Positions 1 to 8,795 of a stretch of 64,000 nucleotides of DNA are shown piece after piece (position 1 is the stretch's first letter; each line of letters begins with the position of its first letter). The notes under the pieces were generated by a model, which saw only the letters and a list, made by a program, of their open reading frames with translations, was not told the DNA's origin and did not search any database. A program made the position numbers and the translations under genes. The DNA comes from JABDGM01 sp963738665 (GTDB lineage Bacteria; Planctomycetota; Planctomycetia; Pirellulales; Lacipirellulaceae): the NCBI GenBank assembly GCA_963738665.1, contig CAVTXL010000003.1, forward strand, positions 1,054,001 through 1,118,000. The letters are read 5' to 3'.

Positions 1-2
1 GG

Positions 3-809
3 GAGGCCAACCATCGGGTCCCGGCTGAGAAGCTGCGGGCCGTTACGCAGGCCTTCATCGCGGCCTGCGACGACATGGACGGCGTCAAAGATGGCGTCGT
101 GGAGGAACCAGCGAGGTGCCCGTTCGACCTCAAGAAGCTGGTGGGCACCGAACTGGGCAGCAGCACGTTTACCGACGCCGACGCCGACGTGATTCGCAAG
201 TTGTGGGAAGGACCGCGGACCCAGGACGGACAGTTTCTGTGGTACGGTCTGAGCAAAGGCGCGGACCTCACGGCAATGGGCGTTCGGCCGTTTGGCATCA
301 GTATCGACTGGGTGCGGTACTTTTTGACGCAAGATCCCAAGTGGGACGCGTCCCAGCTCACGCAGCAGGAATTTGAACGACTGTTTCAACAATCGGTGGA
401 GCAGTTTAATGCCGCGATCGGGACGGACAATCCCGATCTTTCCAGATTTCGCGACCGCGGCGGCAAGATCATCATGATGCACGGGCAGGCGGACCAGCTC
501 ATCATGACCGAAGCCACCGTGGATTATTACAAGCGCGTCATGCAACAAATGGGCGGGCGGGACAAAACGATGGAGTTCGCGCGGCTGTTCTTGATCCCCG
601 GCGCCGGGCATGGCAACGGCGGCGTCGGCAGCGGCGCGACCGAGGCGGTCATTCGCTGGGTTGAAGAGGGCGTAGCCCCGGAGAAGCTGATCAATCGCGG
701 GCAAAACGGCCGCACCCGGCCGCTGTTCCCGTATCCGGAACTTGCGAAATACAAAGGCGAAGGTAGCACCGATGACGCGGCCAATTTTGAGAGCTACCTC
801 CCCAATTGA
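3..809 (+). CDS. Tannase/feruloyl esterase family protein, C-terminal part (5' end outside window)
   Basis: The reading frame is open from the first bases, so the gene begins upstream. The visible 268 residues match the C-terminal half of the tannase/feruloyl esterase family (PF07519): the early segment CDDMDGVKDGVVEEPARC is a family hallmark, GQADQLI carries the likely catalytic Asp, and IPGAGHGNGGVG the catalytic His. These enzymes hydrolyse ester bonds of gallate or hydroxycinnamates and are usually exported. In most members the catalytic His is followed by Cys, which forms a disulfide with a Cys next to the Ser; here a Gly follows (604-623). The gene lies directly upstream of, and overlaps, an aromatic acid pathway, so it could supply phenolic acids to it; this is inference. 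Family assignment is firm, substrate is not. Confidence 0.85.
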   Translation, partial: EANHRVPAEKLRAVTQAFIAACDDMDGVKDGVVEEPARCPFDLKKLVGTELGSSTFTDADADVIRKLWEGPRTQDGQFLWYGLSKGADLTAMGVRPFGISIDWVRYFLTQDPKWDASQLTQQEFERLFQQSVEQFNAAIGTDNPDLSRFRDRGGKIIMMHGQADQLIMTEATVDYYKRVMQQMGGRDKTMEFARLFLIPGAGHGNGGVGSGATEAVIRWVEEGVAPEKLINRGQNGRTRPLFPYPELAKYKGEGSTDDAANFESYLPN

Positions 810-2406
810 CGTCCTGAGGCGTTTTCCCGCGCACCAGCCGACGATGTGGGGTCTGCTCACGAGCCGTGCGCGAGTGGCTGCGAACCGGCCGCTGCTCATT
901 TTTGAAGGTCGCAGCTGCACCTATGGCGAAGCGGCGGAGCGAACAGAATCGCTCGCTAATTCGCTCGCCGCGCACGGCGTCGCCAAGGGCGACCGCGTGG
1001 CCATGATGGCCACGAATAGCGATTCATACGTCTTGTTGCTGTTTGCATTGGCCCGGTTGGGCGCGGTCGCGGTGCCGGTCAATCCGGAATTAAATGCCGC
1101 GGAGGCGGAGTACATCTTTTGCCATGCCGGGGTCTCGATGGTCGCTGGTGCGAGTGCATGCCTTGAGACTGCCCGAGCGGCGAGTGGTGGGTTGGCAAAA
1201 TCGCCTTGGTTTATCCTGTTCGACGAGAAGCTCGATGGGCAGAATGACAATGATTCGACTGTAGCGTTCGGCGAACTAGTACAGCCGTTGGCGCCAGCGA
1301 ACATGCCCGACGTCGGACCGGACGACACGTGGCTGACGCTCTACACTTCGGGCACGACCGGATTTCCCAAGGGCGTCATGCACAGCCAGCAGAACTTCGT
1401 ATTGGCGGGCGAGGCGTTTGTCGAGCGGATGCACCTTACGCCCGACGATCGGCTGCTGGTGGTGCTGCCGCTGTTTCACATCAACGCGCTGTTTTATTCG
1501 CTGGGAGGAGCACTGGCGGCGGGCGCGTCGCTACTCATCAAACCGCGATTCAGCGCGTCGCGATTCTGGCAAGAAGCGGCCGAGGCCGGTGCGACCGAAG
1601 TGAACATCATCGGGGCGGTCGGCAATATCCTCACGCACCGGTCGCGGAGTGAATTTGTGCCTGAACATCGTTTGCAGAAGGTATACGGCGCGGGGATGTC
1701 GCCGGAAACGCTGGACGTGTTTCCGCGCGAATTCGGCGTGCCGACGCTCGTGGAAGGATACGGTTTGACGGAAGTTCCAGGCGTGTGCAATAACCCGTTC
1801 CTTGGGCCGCACAAGCGCGGCAGCATCGGCCGACCGGCCCGGCACCCCGATCACAACCGGCGATTCTCGGAGATGCGCGTGCTCGACGACGAGGGGCGCG
1901 AGTTGCCGATCGGTCAAACCGGTGAAATCGCGATTCGCAGCCCGATCACGATGCAAAGCTACTATCGCGACGCCGAAGCCACGGCCGCTGCGTTTCGCGA
2001 CGGGTGGTTTCTGACGGGCGATCTTGGCTATCGCGACACCGACGAATATTACTACTTCGTCGCCCGCAAGAAGGACATCATCCGCCGGCGCGGTGAGAAT
2101 GTGTCCGGGGCGGAGATCGACCGCGTGGTGGCGGCTCATCCGAAGGTACTGGAAGCCGCGGCGATCGCCGTGCCGGGCGAGCTGGGCGACGACGAGATCC
2201 TGGTCGTGGCCGTGCCGCGGGCTGGCGAAGTGCTCCTGCCGGAAGAGATCGCCGAGTGGTGCGCCCGGCAGCTCGCGCCGTGCAAGCGGCCACGGTACTT
2301 CGCGCAAGTCGATTCTCTGCCGCACACGCCGACTCACCGGGTGGCCAAGTTCAAACTGAAGCTAGATCCGACGCTCCGCGCGGGCCGTCGACTTGAGGAA
2401 CGGCCG
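772..2406 (+). CDS. Acyl-CoA ligase (AMP-forming), no own stop before pcaF
   Basis: ANL-superfamily acyl-CoA synthetase of about 545 residues. Visible motifs: the P-loop LYTSGTTGFPKG at residues 190-201, the A5 motif VEGYGLTE, TGDLG, and RKKDIIRRRGENVSG in the hinge/C-terminal domain. The last core motif reads PTHRVAKFKL rather than the common PTGK, as in some CaiC-like ligases. I chose ATG 772, which overlaps the tannase stop by 38 bases; ATG 844 is an alternative. The frame has no stop before the pcaF ATG at 2407 and reads through into it. A single-base change near 2385-2395 would give a normal stop (TGA at about 2394, or overlapping the pcaF ATG), so an indel is likely. Because no PcaI/PcaJ CoA-transferase is seen and pcaF is next, it may activate 3-oxoadipate; a hydroxycinnamate or benzoate substrate is equally possible. 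Confidence 0.85.
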
Positions 2407-3611
2407 ATGAAAGAGGCCTTTATTTGCGACGCGGTGCGGACGCCTTTCGGCCGCTTCGGCGGCGCACTCGCCGCGGTGCGCCGGACGACCTGGCGGCCGT
2501 GCCGATCCGGGCCCTTTTGACGCAAAATTCGTCGCTCGACCCGCGGGCCGTCGACGACGTGATTCTCGGCTGCACGAATCAGGCCGGCGACGACAATCGC
2601 AACGTGGCCCGCATGGCGCTACTCTTGGCCGGGCTGCCGGTCGACGTGCCAGGCGTGACGGTCAATCGGCTGTGCGGCTCGGGGATGGAGGCCGTCGTAC
2701 AAGCGGCGCGGGCCATTCAGTGCGGCGCGGCGTCGCTCGTCATCGCGGGCGGCGTGGAGAGCATGTCGCGGGCACCGTATGTGGTGAGCAAATCGTCGAC
2801 GCCATTCGCCCGCGACGCAGAAATGGCCGACACGACACTCGGCTGGCGATTCATTAATCCGCGGATGCGGGAGATGCATGGCGTCGATTCGATGCCGGAA
2901 ACGGCCGAATTCGTCGCGGACGAGTATCACATCTCCCGCCGCGATCAGGACGCCTTCGCCCTCCGCAGCCAGCAGCGGGCGGTCGCGGCGATCGCCGCCG
3001 GCCGGCAGGGACAGGAAATCGTGCCGGTCACGGTGCCGCGGCCGAAAGGAGAGCCACACGTCGTCACTAAGGACGAGCAGCCGCGGGCAGATACATCGCT
3101 CGAGGCGCTGGCCAAAATTAAAGGCATCGTCCGGCCGGACGGTACGGTGACGGCCGGCAACTCGACGGGGATCAACGACGGCGCCTGCGCGCTGGTCGTG
3201 GCGTCCAAGGCGGCCGCCGAACGGTTCGGTTTGAAGCCGCAGGCGCGGCTTGTCGCCTCCGCGGTCGTCGGCGTGCCGCCGCGGGTGATGGGCATCGGCC
3301 CGTTGCCGGCCAGTCGGCTGGCCCTGTCGAGGGCCGGCCTGGAGATTGGGGCGATGAACGTCATCGAGCTGAACGAAGCCTTTGCCGCGCAGGTGCTGGC
3401 CGTGCTGCGCGGGCTGGGCGTGCCGGACGATGCGCCGCACGTCAACCCACACGGTGGGGCAATCGCCCTTGGACACCCGCTGGGCGCGACCGGCGCGCGG
3501 CTCGTTGCGACCGCCGCGATTGAACTTTCGCGAAGCGGCGGCCGCTACGCGCTGTGCACGATGTGCATCGGCGTCGGGCAAGGAATCGCCGTCATCTTGG
3601 AACGAGTGTGA
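2407..3611 (+). CDS. pcaF: 3-oxoadipyl-CoA thiolase (frameshift near 2480)
   Basis: Thiolase that cleaves 3-oxoadipyl-CoA to succinyl-CoA and acetyl-CoA, the last step of the protocatechuate branch. The N-terminus MKEAFICDAVRTPFGRFGGA is the PcaF/PaaJ signature. The frame then breaks at about 2480: restoring one C in the run gtgcgc-cgg gives VRPDDLAAVPIRALL and a 401-residue protein, the normal length. In the repaired protein the nucleophile is Cys90 (VNRLCGSG), with His357 in GHPLGATG and Cys387 in CIGVGQG. A purine-rich stretch (gaggaa) precedes the ATG. The gene sits between the ligase and pcaH, consistent with a single operon. The frameshift is more likely a consensus error than inactivation, since all catalytic residues are kept. 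Confidence 0.92.
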
Positions 3612-3644
3612 GCATTGCCACAAGCGCGAGCATTGGGACCAGCC

Positions 3645-4367
3645 ATGATTCATTTGCCCGGTTATCGCCGCCCGCCCGCCGAGACGCAGCCCGCGTATTT
3701 CGAGCCGCGTTATGTTTCGACGATCAAACGCGCACCGACGCGGCCGCTGCTCGTGCTGCCGCACACATTGTCGGAAATCACGGGGCCGGTGTTTGGTTGG
3801 AGCGACATCCAAGCGAGCGACTTTAATCTCACGCGCCAGCACGCCGGTGAGCCGATCGGCGAGCGGATCATCGTCACGGGCCGGGTGCTCGACGAAGACG
3901 GCCAGCCGGTGCCCCACACGCTCGTCGAAATCTGGCAGGCCAACGCGGCGGGCCGCTACAGGCACAGAGTCGACCAGCACCACGCGCCGCTCGATCCCAA
4001 CTTCACCGGCTGCGGCCGCACGTTGACTGACCCCGAGGGGCGCTATCGCTTTGTCACGATCAAGCCGGGCGCGTATCCTTGGCTGAATCACCCCAACGCC
4101 TGGCGGCCGTCGCACATCCATTTCTCGCTGTTTGGGCCGTCGTTTTGCACGCGGCTTGTGACGCAGATGTATTTTCCCGGCGATCCGCTGCTGTCGCGCG
4201 ACCCGATGTATCTCTCGGTGCCGAGCGATGCGGCCCGTCGCCGACTGATTGCAGACTTCGATTGGGAAACGACCATCCCCGAGGAAGCACTGGGTTATCA
4301 GTTCGACATCGTGCTCCGCGGCAGGGAAGCCACGCCGATGGAAGACCCACCAGGAGGCCGGCCATGA
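3645..4367 (+). CDS. pcaH: Protocatechuate 3,4-dioxygenase, beta subunit
   Basis: Intradiol ring-cleaving dioxygenase subunit that opens protocatechuate to 3-carboxy-cis,cis-muconate. The 240-residue length is typical. All four Fe(III) ligands of the family are visible: Tyr105 (GRYRH), Tyr144 (GAYPW), His157 and His159 (RPSHIHF). The characteristic segments LVEIWQAN and APLDPNFTGCGR are present. I chose ATG 3645 (MIHLPGYRRP) rather than 3615 because known PcaH proteins begin at this point. The 3' end overlaps the pcaG start as ATGA, which implies translational coupling and equal subunit synthesis. The reading frame is intact. Confidence 0.97.
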   Translation: MIHLPGYRRPPAETQPAYFEPRYVSTIKRAPTRPLLVLPHTLSEITGPVFGWSDIQASDFNLTRQHAGEPIGERIIVTGRVLDEDGQPVPHTLVEIWQANAAGRYRHRVDQHHAPLDPNFTGCGRTLTDPEGRYRFVTIKPGAYPWLNHPNAWRPSHIHFSLFGPSFCTRLVTQMYFPGDPLLSRDPMYLSVPSDAARRRLIADFDWETTIPEEALGYQFDIVLRGREATPMEDPPGGRP

Positions 4368-4927
4368 AGCTAAAGCCGACTGCATCGCAGACGGTGGGGC
4401 CGTATTTGCACATCGGCCTTGATTGGCTCACGATTGAACGTGTTGCGCCGGCCGATTGCCCGGGTCAGCACGTGACCATTACCGGCCGCGTGCTTGACGG
4501 CGATGATCAACCAGTCCCCGATGCGCTCGTGGAAATCTGGCAAGCCGACTCGCACGGCAAGTACGCGCATCCGGAAGATGTTCAGGAAGCTCGGCCCACA
4601 CCCGGCTTTCGCGGCTTTGGCCGCGTGCCGACTGACGACGCCGGCCGATTTCAGTTTCATACGATTAAGCCCGGCCCGGTGGCCGATTCCGTAGAGGGCC
4701 TGCAGGCGCCGCACCTGTTGGTCTCCGTCTTCATGCGCGGCCTGTTGAAGCGATTGGTGACCCGCGTTTACTTCCCCGACGAACCGCGCAACGCCGATGA
4801 CCGCGTGCTGCGGCAAGTGCCGGCCGAGCGCCGCGGCACGCTCATCGCGCGGCCCGCGAGCGGCGAGATGTTGGAGTGGGATATTGTTCTGCAGGGCGAC
4901 GGCGAGACGGTGTTTTTCGATTGTTAG
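4364..4927 (+). CDS. pcaG: Protocatechuate 3,4-dioxygenase, alpha subunit
   Basis: Non-catalytic partner of PcaH in the (alpha-beta-Fe) dioxygenase. The 187-residue protein starts MKLKPTASQTVGPYLHIGL, which is the family N-terminus, and shares ALVEIWQAD and GFRGFGRVPTDD with the beta subunit. As expected for the alpha chain, the iron-ligand pattern HIHF is absent (APHLLVSVFMRG at the equivalent place). The start overlaps the pcaH stop as ATGA, and a strong GGAGG lies about 8 bases upstream. Intact frame, high confidence. Confidence 0.96.
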   Translation: MKLKPTASQTVGPYLHIGLDWLTIERVAPADCPGQHVTITGRVLDGDDQPVPDALVEIWQADSHGKYAHPEDVQEARPTPGFRGFGRVPTDDAGRFQFHTIKPGPVADSVEGLQAPHLLVSVFMRGLLKRLVTRVYFPDEPRNADDRVLRQVPAERRGTLIARPASGEMLEWDIVLQGDGETVFFDC

Positions 4928-4957
4928 ATTTGCAATGGTCGTTTGAGGAACCTCGCC

Positions 4958-6343
4958 GTGAATGACAGCTTGTCAAACCAATGGTTCGACCCGCTGCTGC
5001 GCACCGAACCGATGCGGCGCGTGTTTTCGGATCGCGGCCGGCTGCAGGGCATCCTCGATTTTGAAGTGGCACTCGCCCGGGCCGAGGCTGCCGCCCGCGT
5101 AATTCCGGAGGCTGCGGCGAAGACGATCGCCAGCCAGTGCCGGGCCGAATTGTTCGACATTGCTGCGTTCGCCGAGGCGTCGGCGGCTGCCGGCAATTCG
5201 GCGATTCCCGTCATCAAAGAGCTGACAAGGCTCGTTGCGGCCGCCGACGCGTCGGCGGCCGGCTATGTCCATTGGGGCGCGACGAGCCAGGACGCGATGG
5301 ACACAGGGCTGGTGCTGCAAATGCGGCAGGGACTCGATCTGATCGAAAGAGACGCGCGGCAACTGGCACTGGCGCTTGCCCGCCTCGCCGCGAACTACAA
5401 AGAGACTCCCATCGTGGGACGAACGTGGCTACAGGCGGCCGCGCCGACGACGTTCGGCCTGAAGGTGGCTGGCTGGCTCGATGCGGTGAATCGCTGCCGG
5501 CAGCGGCTGCACGATCTGCGACCACGGGCGCTGGTGCTTCAATTCGGTGGCGCGGTGGGCACTTTGGCCGCGCTCGGTGATAACGCGGAGCGAACGACGG
5601 CTTTGCTGGCCCAGGAGTTGAATCTTGAGGCAGCCGCAGTGCCGTGGCACGCGCAGCGCGACCGGCTGGTTGAGGTCGCCGCCGCGCTCGGCCTCTTGGT
5701 CGGCTCGTTGGGCAAAATGGCCCGCGACATCGCGCTCATGGGTCAAGCGGAAATCGCGGAAGTCGCCGAGCCGGCCGCGCCGGGCCGCGGCAACTCGTCG
5801 TCAATGCCGCAAAAGCAAAACCCGGTCGGCTGCGCGGTGGCGCTTGCGGCGGCCACGCGCGTTCCCGCGCTGGTGTCGATCCTGCTCTCGGCGATGCCGC
5901 AGGAGCACGAGCGCGGCCTGGGCGGCTGGCACGCCGAATGGGAAACGCTGCCGGAGATTTTCCTGCTGAGTGCCGGCGCACTGTTCCAGATGCGGCACGT
6001 CATAGAGGGCCTGCACGTCGACGCCGAGCGGATGCGCGCGAATCTCGACGCGACGCGGGGTATGGTTTACGCCGGGGCCGTGAGTATGGCACTGGCGGCC
6101 AAAATCGGTCGCAGCGCAGCACACCAGTTGGTCGAGCGCGTCTGCCGGCGGGCCGCTGATGAGGGCCGCCATTTGCGGGAGGCCGCCGCAGCCGACTCAG
6201 AAATCTCCAAGCACCTTTCGGGCGCCGAGTTGCAATCGCTTTTCGACCCGAGCGAACATGATCGCGCGGCTTCGCGGTTGGTGGATCGAGCGCTCGCGGA
6301 CGCCGAGACAATCGCTTCGATTGCGACTAAGGAGGATTCCTGA
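4958..6343 (+). CDS. pcaB: 3-carboxy-cis,cis-muconate cycloisomerase
   Basis: Fumarase/aspartase-superfamily enzyme converting 3-carboxymuconate to 4-carboxymuconolactone. The superfamily signature reads GNSSSMPQKQNPVG (around 5790-5830), and the upstream segments HWGATSQDAMDTG and GRTWLQAAAPTTFG are typical of PcaB. I chose GTG 4958 because a TGAGGA sequence lies 9 bases upstream and the next residues, NDSLSNQWFDPLL, fit the family N-terminus; TTG 4943 and ATG 5010 are weaker options. The result is 461 residues, close to the usual 450. The stop codon shares its last base with the pcaD ATG (TGATG), implying coupling. Confidence 0.94.
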   Translation: MNDSLSNQWFDPLLRTEPMRRVFSDRGRLQGILDFEVALARAEAAARVIPEAAAKTIASQCRAELFDIAAFAEASAAAGNSAIPVIKELTRLVAAADASAAGYVHWGATSQDAMDTGLVLQMRQGLDLIERDARQLALALARLAANYKETPIVGRTWLQAAAPTTFGLKVAGWLDAVNRCRQRLHDLRPRALVLQFGGAVGTLAALGDNAERTTALLAQELNLEAAAVPWHAQRDRLVEVAAALGLLVGSLGKMARDIALMGQAEIAEVAEPAAPGRGNSSSMPQKQNPVGCAVALAAATRVPALVSILLSAMPQEHERGLGGWHAEWETLPEIFLLSAGALFQMRHVIEGLHVDAERMRANLDATRGMVYAGAVSMALAAKIGRSAAHQLVERVCRRAADEGRHLREAAAADSEISKHLSGAELQSLFDPSEHDRAASRLVDRALADAETIASIATKEDS

Positions 6344-7122
6344 TGCCTTTCGTAGAAGTGAGCGACGGCAGCCTCCGCTACCGTGTCGACGGCGCGGCGG
6401 CCGCGCCCGTGCTGGTGCTTTCGAATTCGCTGGGAACGGACCTAGCAATGTGGGACCGGCAAGTCGCCGCACTGTCTCGGTCGTTCCGCATTCTTCGCTA
6501 CGACACACGTGGGCACGGTGCTTCGCTCGTTTCGCCGGGGCCGTACACGATTGAGCTGTTGGCACGAGACGTATTGAGCATGCTCGACCGATTGGAAATC
6601 GAGCGCGTCCATTTTTGCGGCCTTTCATTGGGGGGTATGGCCGGCATTTGGCTAGCGGCCAATGAGCCGGCACGCGTCGACAAATTGGTGTTGGCGAACA
6701 CGACCGCCTACGCAGCCCCCGCCAGCGCGTGGGACGCCCGCATCGCGGCCGTACGGGAACGAGGTATGGCGGGCATCTCCGAGGCCGTCGTCCAGCGCTG
6801 GTTTACGCCGGCGTTTTGCCAGCGTTCGCCCGCCGCTGTCGCGGCAGTGCGGAACACGCTACTTGCGACTTCACCGCAAGCGTATATCGCGTCCTGCGAG
6901 GCGATTCGTGACATGGACCAGCGCGGCTCACTCAGCTCGATTCGGACGCAGAGCCTGGTGATCGCGGGCACGGATGACCCGGCCACGCCGCCGACGATGT
7001 GCCGGACGCTTGCCGAGGCGATCGACGGCGCTCGCTGGCTCGAGCTGCCGGCCGCGCACTTGTCGAACATCGAAGCCGCCGAAGCGTTCGACGAGGCCGT
7101 CGCTGAGTTTCTACTTTGCTGA
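6343..7122 (+). CDS. pcaD: 3-oxoadipate enol-lactone hydrolase
   Basis: Alpha/beta hydrolase that opens 3-oxoadipate enol-lactone to 3-oxoadipate. The 259-residue protein shows the nucleophile elbow GLSLGG with Ser95, the acid in AGTDDPATPP (Asp211 or 212) and the general base His239 in PAAHLSNIE, which is the typical PcaD C-terminus. A perfect AGGAGG lies 7 bases before the ATG. It overlaps pcaB by one base and is followed by pcaC after about 30 bases. The separate pcaD and pcaC genes contrast with the fused pcaL of some actinobacteria. Confidence 0.95.
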   Translation: MPFVEVSDGSLRYRVDGAAAAPVLVLSNSLGTDLAMWDRQVAALSRSFRILRYDTRGHGASLVSPGPYTIELLARDVLSMLDRLEIERVHFCGLSLGGMAGIWLAANEPARVDKLVLANTTAYAAPASAWDARIAAVRERGMAGISEAVVQRWFTPAFCQRSPAAVAAVRNTLLATSPQAYIASCEAIRDMDQRGSLSSIRTQSLVIAGTDDPATPPTMCRTLAEAIDGARWLELPAAHLSNIEAAEAFDEAVAEFLLC

Positions 7123-7153
7123 AGCCTGACGAATACGTGGGGGATATTGTCCT

Positions 7154-7537
7154 ATGGACGAGCGCGAACGACACGAGCGAGGCATGAAAGTCCGGCGGGC
7201 CGTGCTCGGCGACGCCTACGTCGATGCCGCGGTCGCGCGTCAGACCCCGCTGACGCGCGAGTTTCAGGATTTCCTGACTCGCGCCGCATGGGGCGAAGTG
7301 TGGGACCGGCCCGGCCTGCCCCGCCACACGCGCAGCCTGCTGACGATTGCGATGCTGGTCGCGCTGAACCGGCCCGAAGAGCTGCAGTTGCACATGCGCG
7401 CGGCGAAAAACAACGGCGTTACGCCGGAGGAGATCAAAGAGGTGCTGCTGCACACCGCGATCTACTGCGGTGTACCAGCCGCGAATGCGGCCTTTCACAT
7501 CGCGGCCGAAGTGTTCGCGAACGATGGGGGACAATGA
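7154..7537 (+). CDS. pcaC: 4-carboxymuconolactone decarboxylase
   Basis: Cofactor-free decarboxylase of the CMD family converting 4-carboxymuconolactone to 3-oxoadipate enol-lactone. The 127-residue length is standard. Family motifs include RHTRSLLTIAMLVALNRPEE, a basic patch HMRAAKNNGVT, and EVLLHTAIYCGVPAANAAF containing the conserved Cys and His region. The start ATG 7154 gives MDERERHERGMKVRRAVLGD, a classic PcaC N-terminus. The stop overlaps the pobA start as ATGA. Confidence 0.96.
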   Translation: MDERERHERGMKVRRAVLGDAYVDAAVARQTPLTREFQDFLTRAAWGEVWDRPGLPRHTRSLLTIAMLVALNRPEELQLHMRAAKNNGVTPEEIKEVLLHTAIYCGVPAANAAFHIAAEVFANDGGQ

Positions 7538-8772
7538 CCATGGCTATTTATCGACGCACGCAGGTCGCGATCATCGGCGCCGGCCCGGCCGGCTTGTTGC
7601 TTTCGCGCCTGCTCGGCATGCGGGGCATCGAATCGGTCGTGCTGGAAGTACGGTCCCGTCAAGATGTCGAGACCACCGTCCGCGCCGGCGTGCTGGAACA
7701 GGGCACGGTCGATCTTTTGACGACTTGCGGCCTGGGCGAGCGCTTGCATCGCGAGGGATCGGTGCATCAGGGCATCAACTTGCGCTTCGACGGGCAAACG
7801 CACCGGATCGACCTGCACGGCCTGACGGGCGGCCGGGCGATTACGATTTACGCGCAGCACGAAGTGCTCCGCGATTTGATCGACGCGGCCGTCGCCGACG
7901 AGCGACAAATCAAATTTGAGGCTCACGACATGCGGCTGCACGACGTCGAAACGGACGAGCCCCGCGTCAGCTTCCGACACGGCGGGAAAGACGAACAGCT
8001 AGGCTGCGATTTCGTCGCCGGCTGTGACGGCTTCCACGGCGTTTGTCGGCCGTCGATCCCGAAAGATGCACTTCAGTGTTTTGAGCGACGATACGAGATC
8101 GGCTGGCTGGGCATTCTGGTGGCGGCTCCTCCTTCGAGCGATGAGCTGATCTACGCGCACCACGAAAACGGCTTCGCCTTGGTCAGCACGCGCACGCCGC
8201 AGTTGCAACGCATGTACGTGCAGTGCGGCCCACACGACGATCTTGCCGAGTGGCCCAACGACCGGATTTGGCACGAGCTGACCGCACGACTGGCCACGCG
8301 CGAAAGTTGGGAGCTGATCCGGGGCGAAATTGTGCAGAAGAACGTCGTCTGCATGCGCAGCTTTGTGGCCGAGCCGATGCAATTCGGCCGGCTCTACCTG
8401 GCCGGCGACGCGGCCCACATCGTGCCGCCGACCGGCGCGAAGGGATTGAACCTGGCCGTGGCCGATATCAGCGTCTTGGCACCGGCGATTGCAGCATACT
8501 ACAACGGCGGATGTACAGAGCTGCTCCGCGAATATGCGGCAACCTGCCTACCCCGCGTCTGGCGGGCCCAACGATTCTCGGCCTGGATGACGACCGCGCT
8601 CCATCGCTTGCCGGGCGCCGACGATTATCAACGCCGGCTGCAACAAGCCGAGCTGGAATATGTGGTCAGCTCGCCTGCCGCGGCGACAAGCCTTGCTGAA
8701 AACTACGTCGGCTTTCCGCTGCCGGCGGCTGCGGACGATGTGGCCGAAACCCAGACCACGAAAGGTCGCTGA
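7534..8772 (+). CDS. pobA: 4-hydroxybenzoate 3-monooxygenase
   Basis: FAD-dependent hydroxylase that converts 4-hydroxybenzoate to protocatechuate with NAD(P)H, feeding the pca genes. The N-terminal nucleotide-binding motif is IIGAGPAGLLLSRLL, followed by the conserved mid motif GCDGFHGVCR and the FAD-ribityl motif YLAGDAAHIVPPTGAKGLN. The protein is about 412 residues, slightly longer than the usual 390-400. I chose ATG 7534, overlapping the pcaC stop; ATG 7540 is an almost equal alternative. The placement inside the pca operon rather than as a separately regulated gene suggests 4-hydroxybenzoate and protocatechuate are handled together. Confidence 0.95.
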   Translation: MTMAIYRRTQVAIIGAGPAGLLLSRLLGMRGIESVVLEVRSRQDVETTVRAGVLEQGTVDLLTTCGLGERLHREGSVHQGINLRFDGQTHRIDLHGLTGGRAITIYAQHEVLRDLIDAAVADERQIKFEAHDMRLHDVETDEPRVSFRHGGKDEQLGCDFVAGCDGFHGVCRPSIPKDALQCFERRYEIGWLGILVAAPPSSDELIYAHHENGFALVSTRTPQLQRMYVQCGPHDDLAEWPNDRIWHELTARLATRESWELIRGEIVQKNVVCMRSFVAEPMQFGRLYLAGDAAHIVPPTGAKGLNLAVADISVLAPAIAAYYNGGCTELLREYAATCLPRVWRAQRFSAWMTTALHRLPGADDYQRRLQQAELEYVVSSPAAATSLAENYVGFPLPAAADDVAETQTTKGR

Positions 8773-8795
8773 GGAAACTGCTCAATGGTGCCCCA

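Noticed and set aside
2619..4385. A 588-codon open frame on the minus strand opposite pcaF and pcaH
   Set aside because: Antisense shadow of strong high-GC coding genes; it has no family motifs and its residues are Arg/His-rich.
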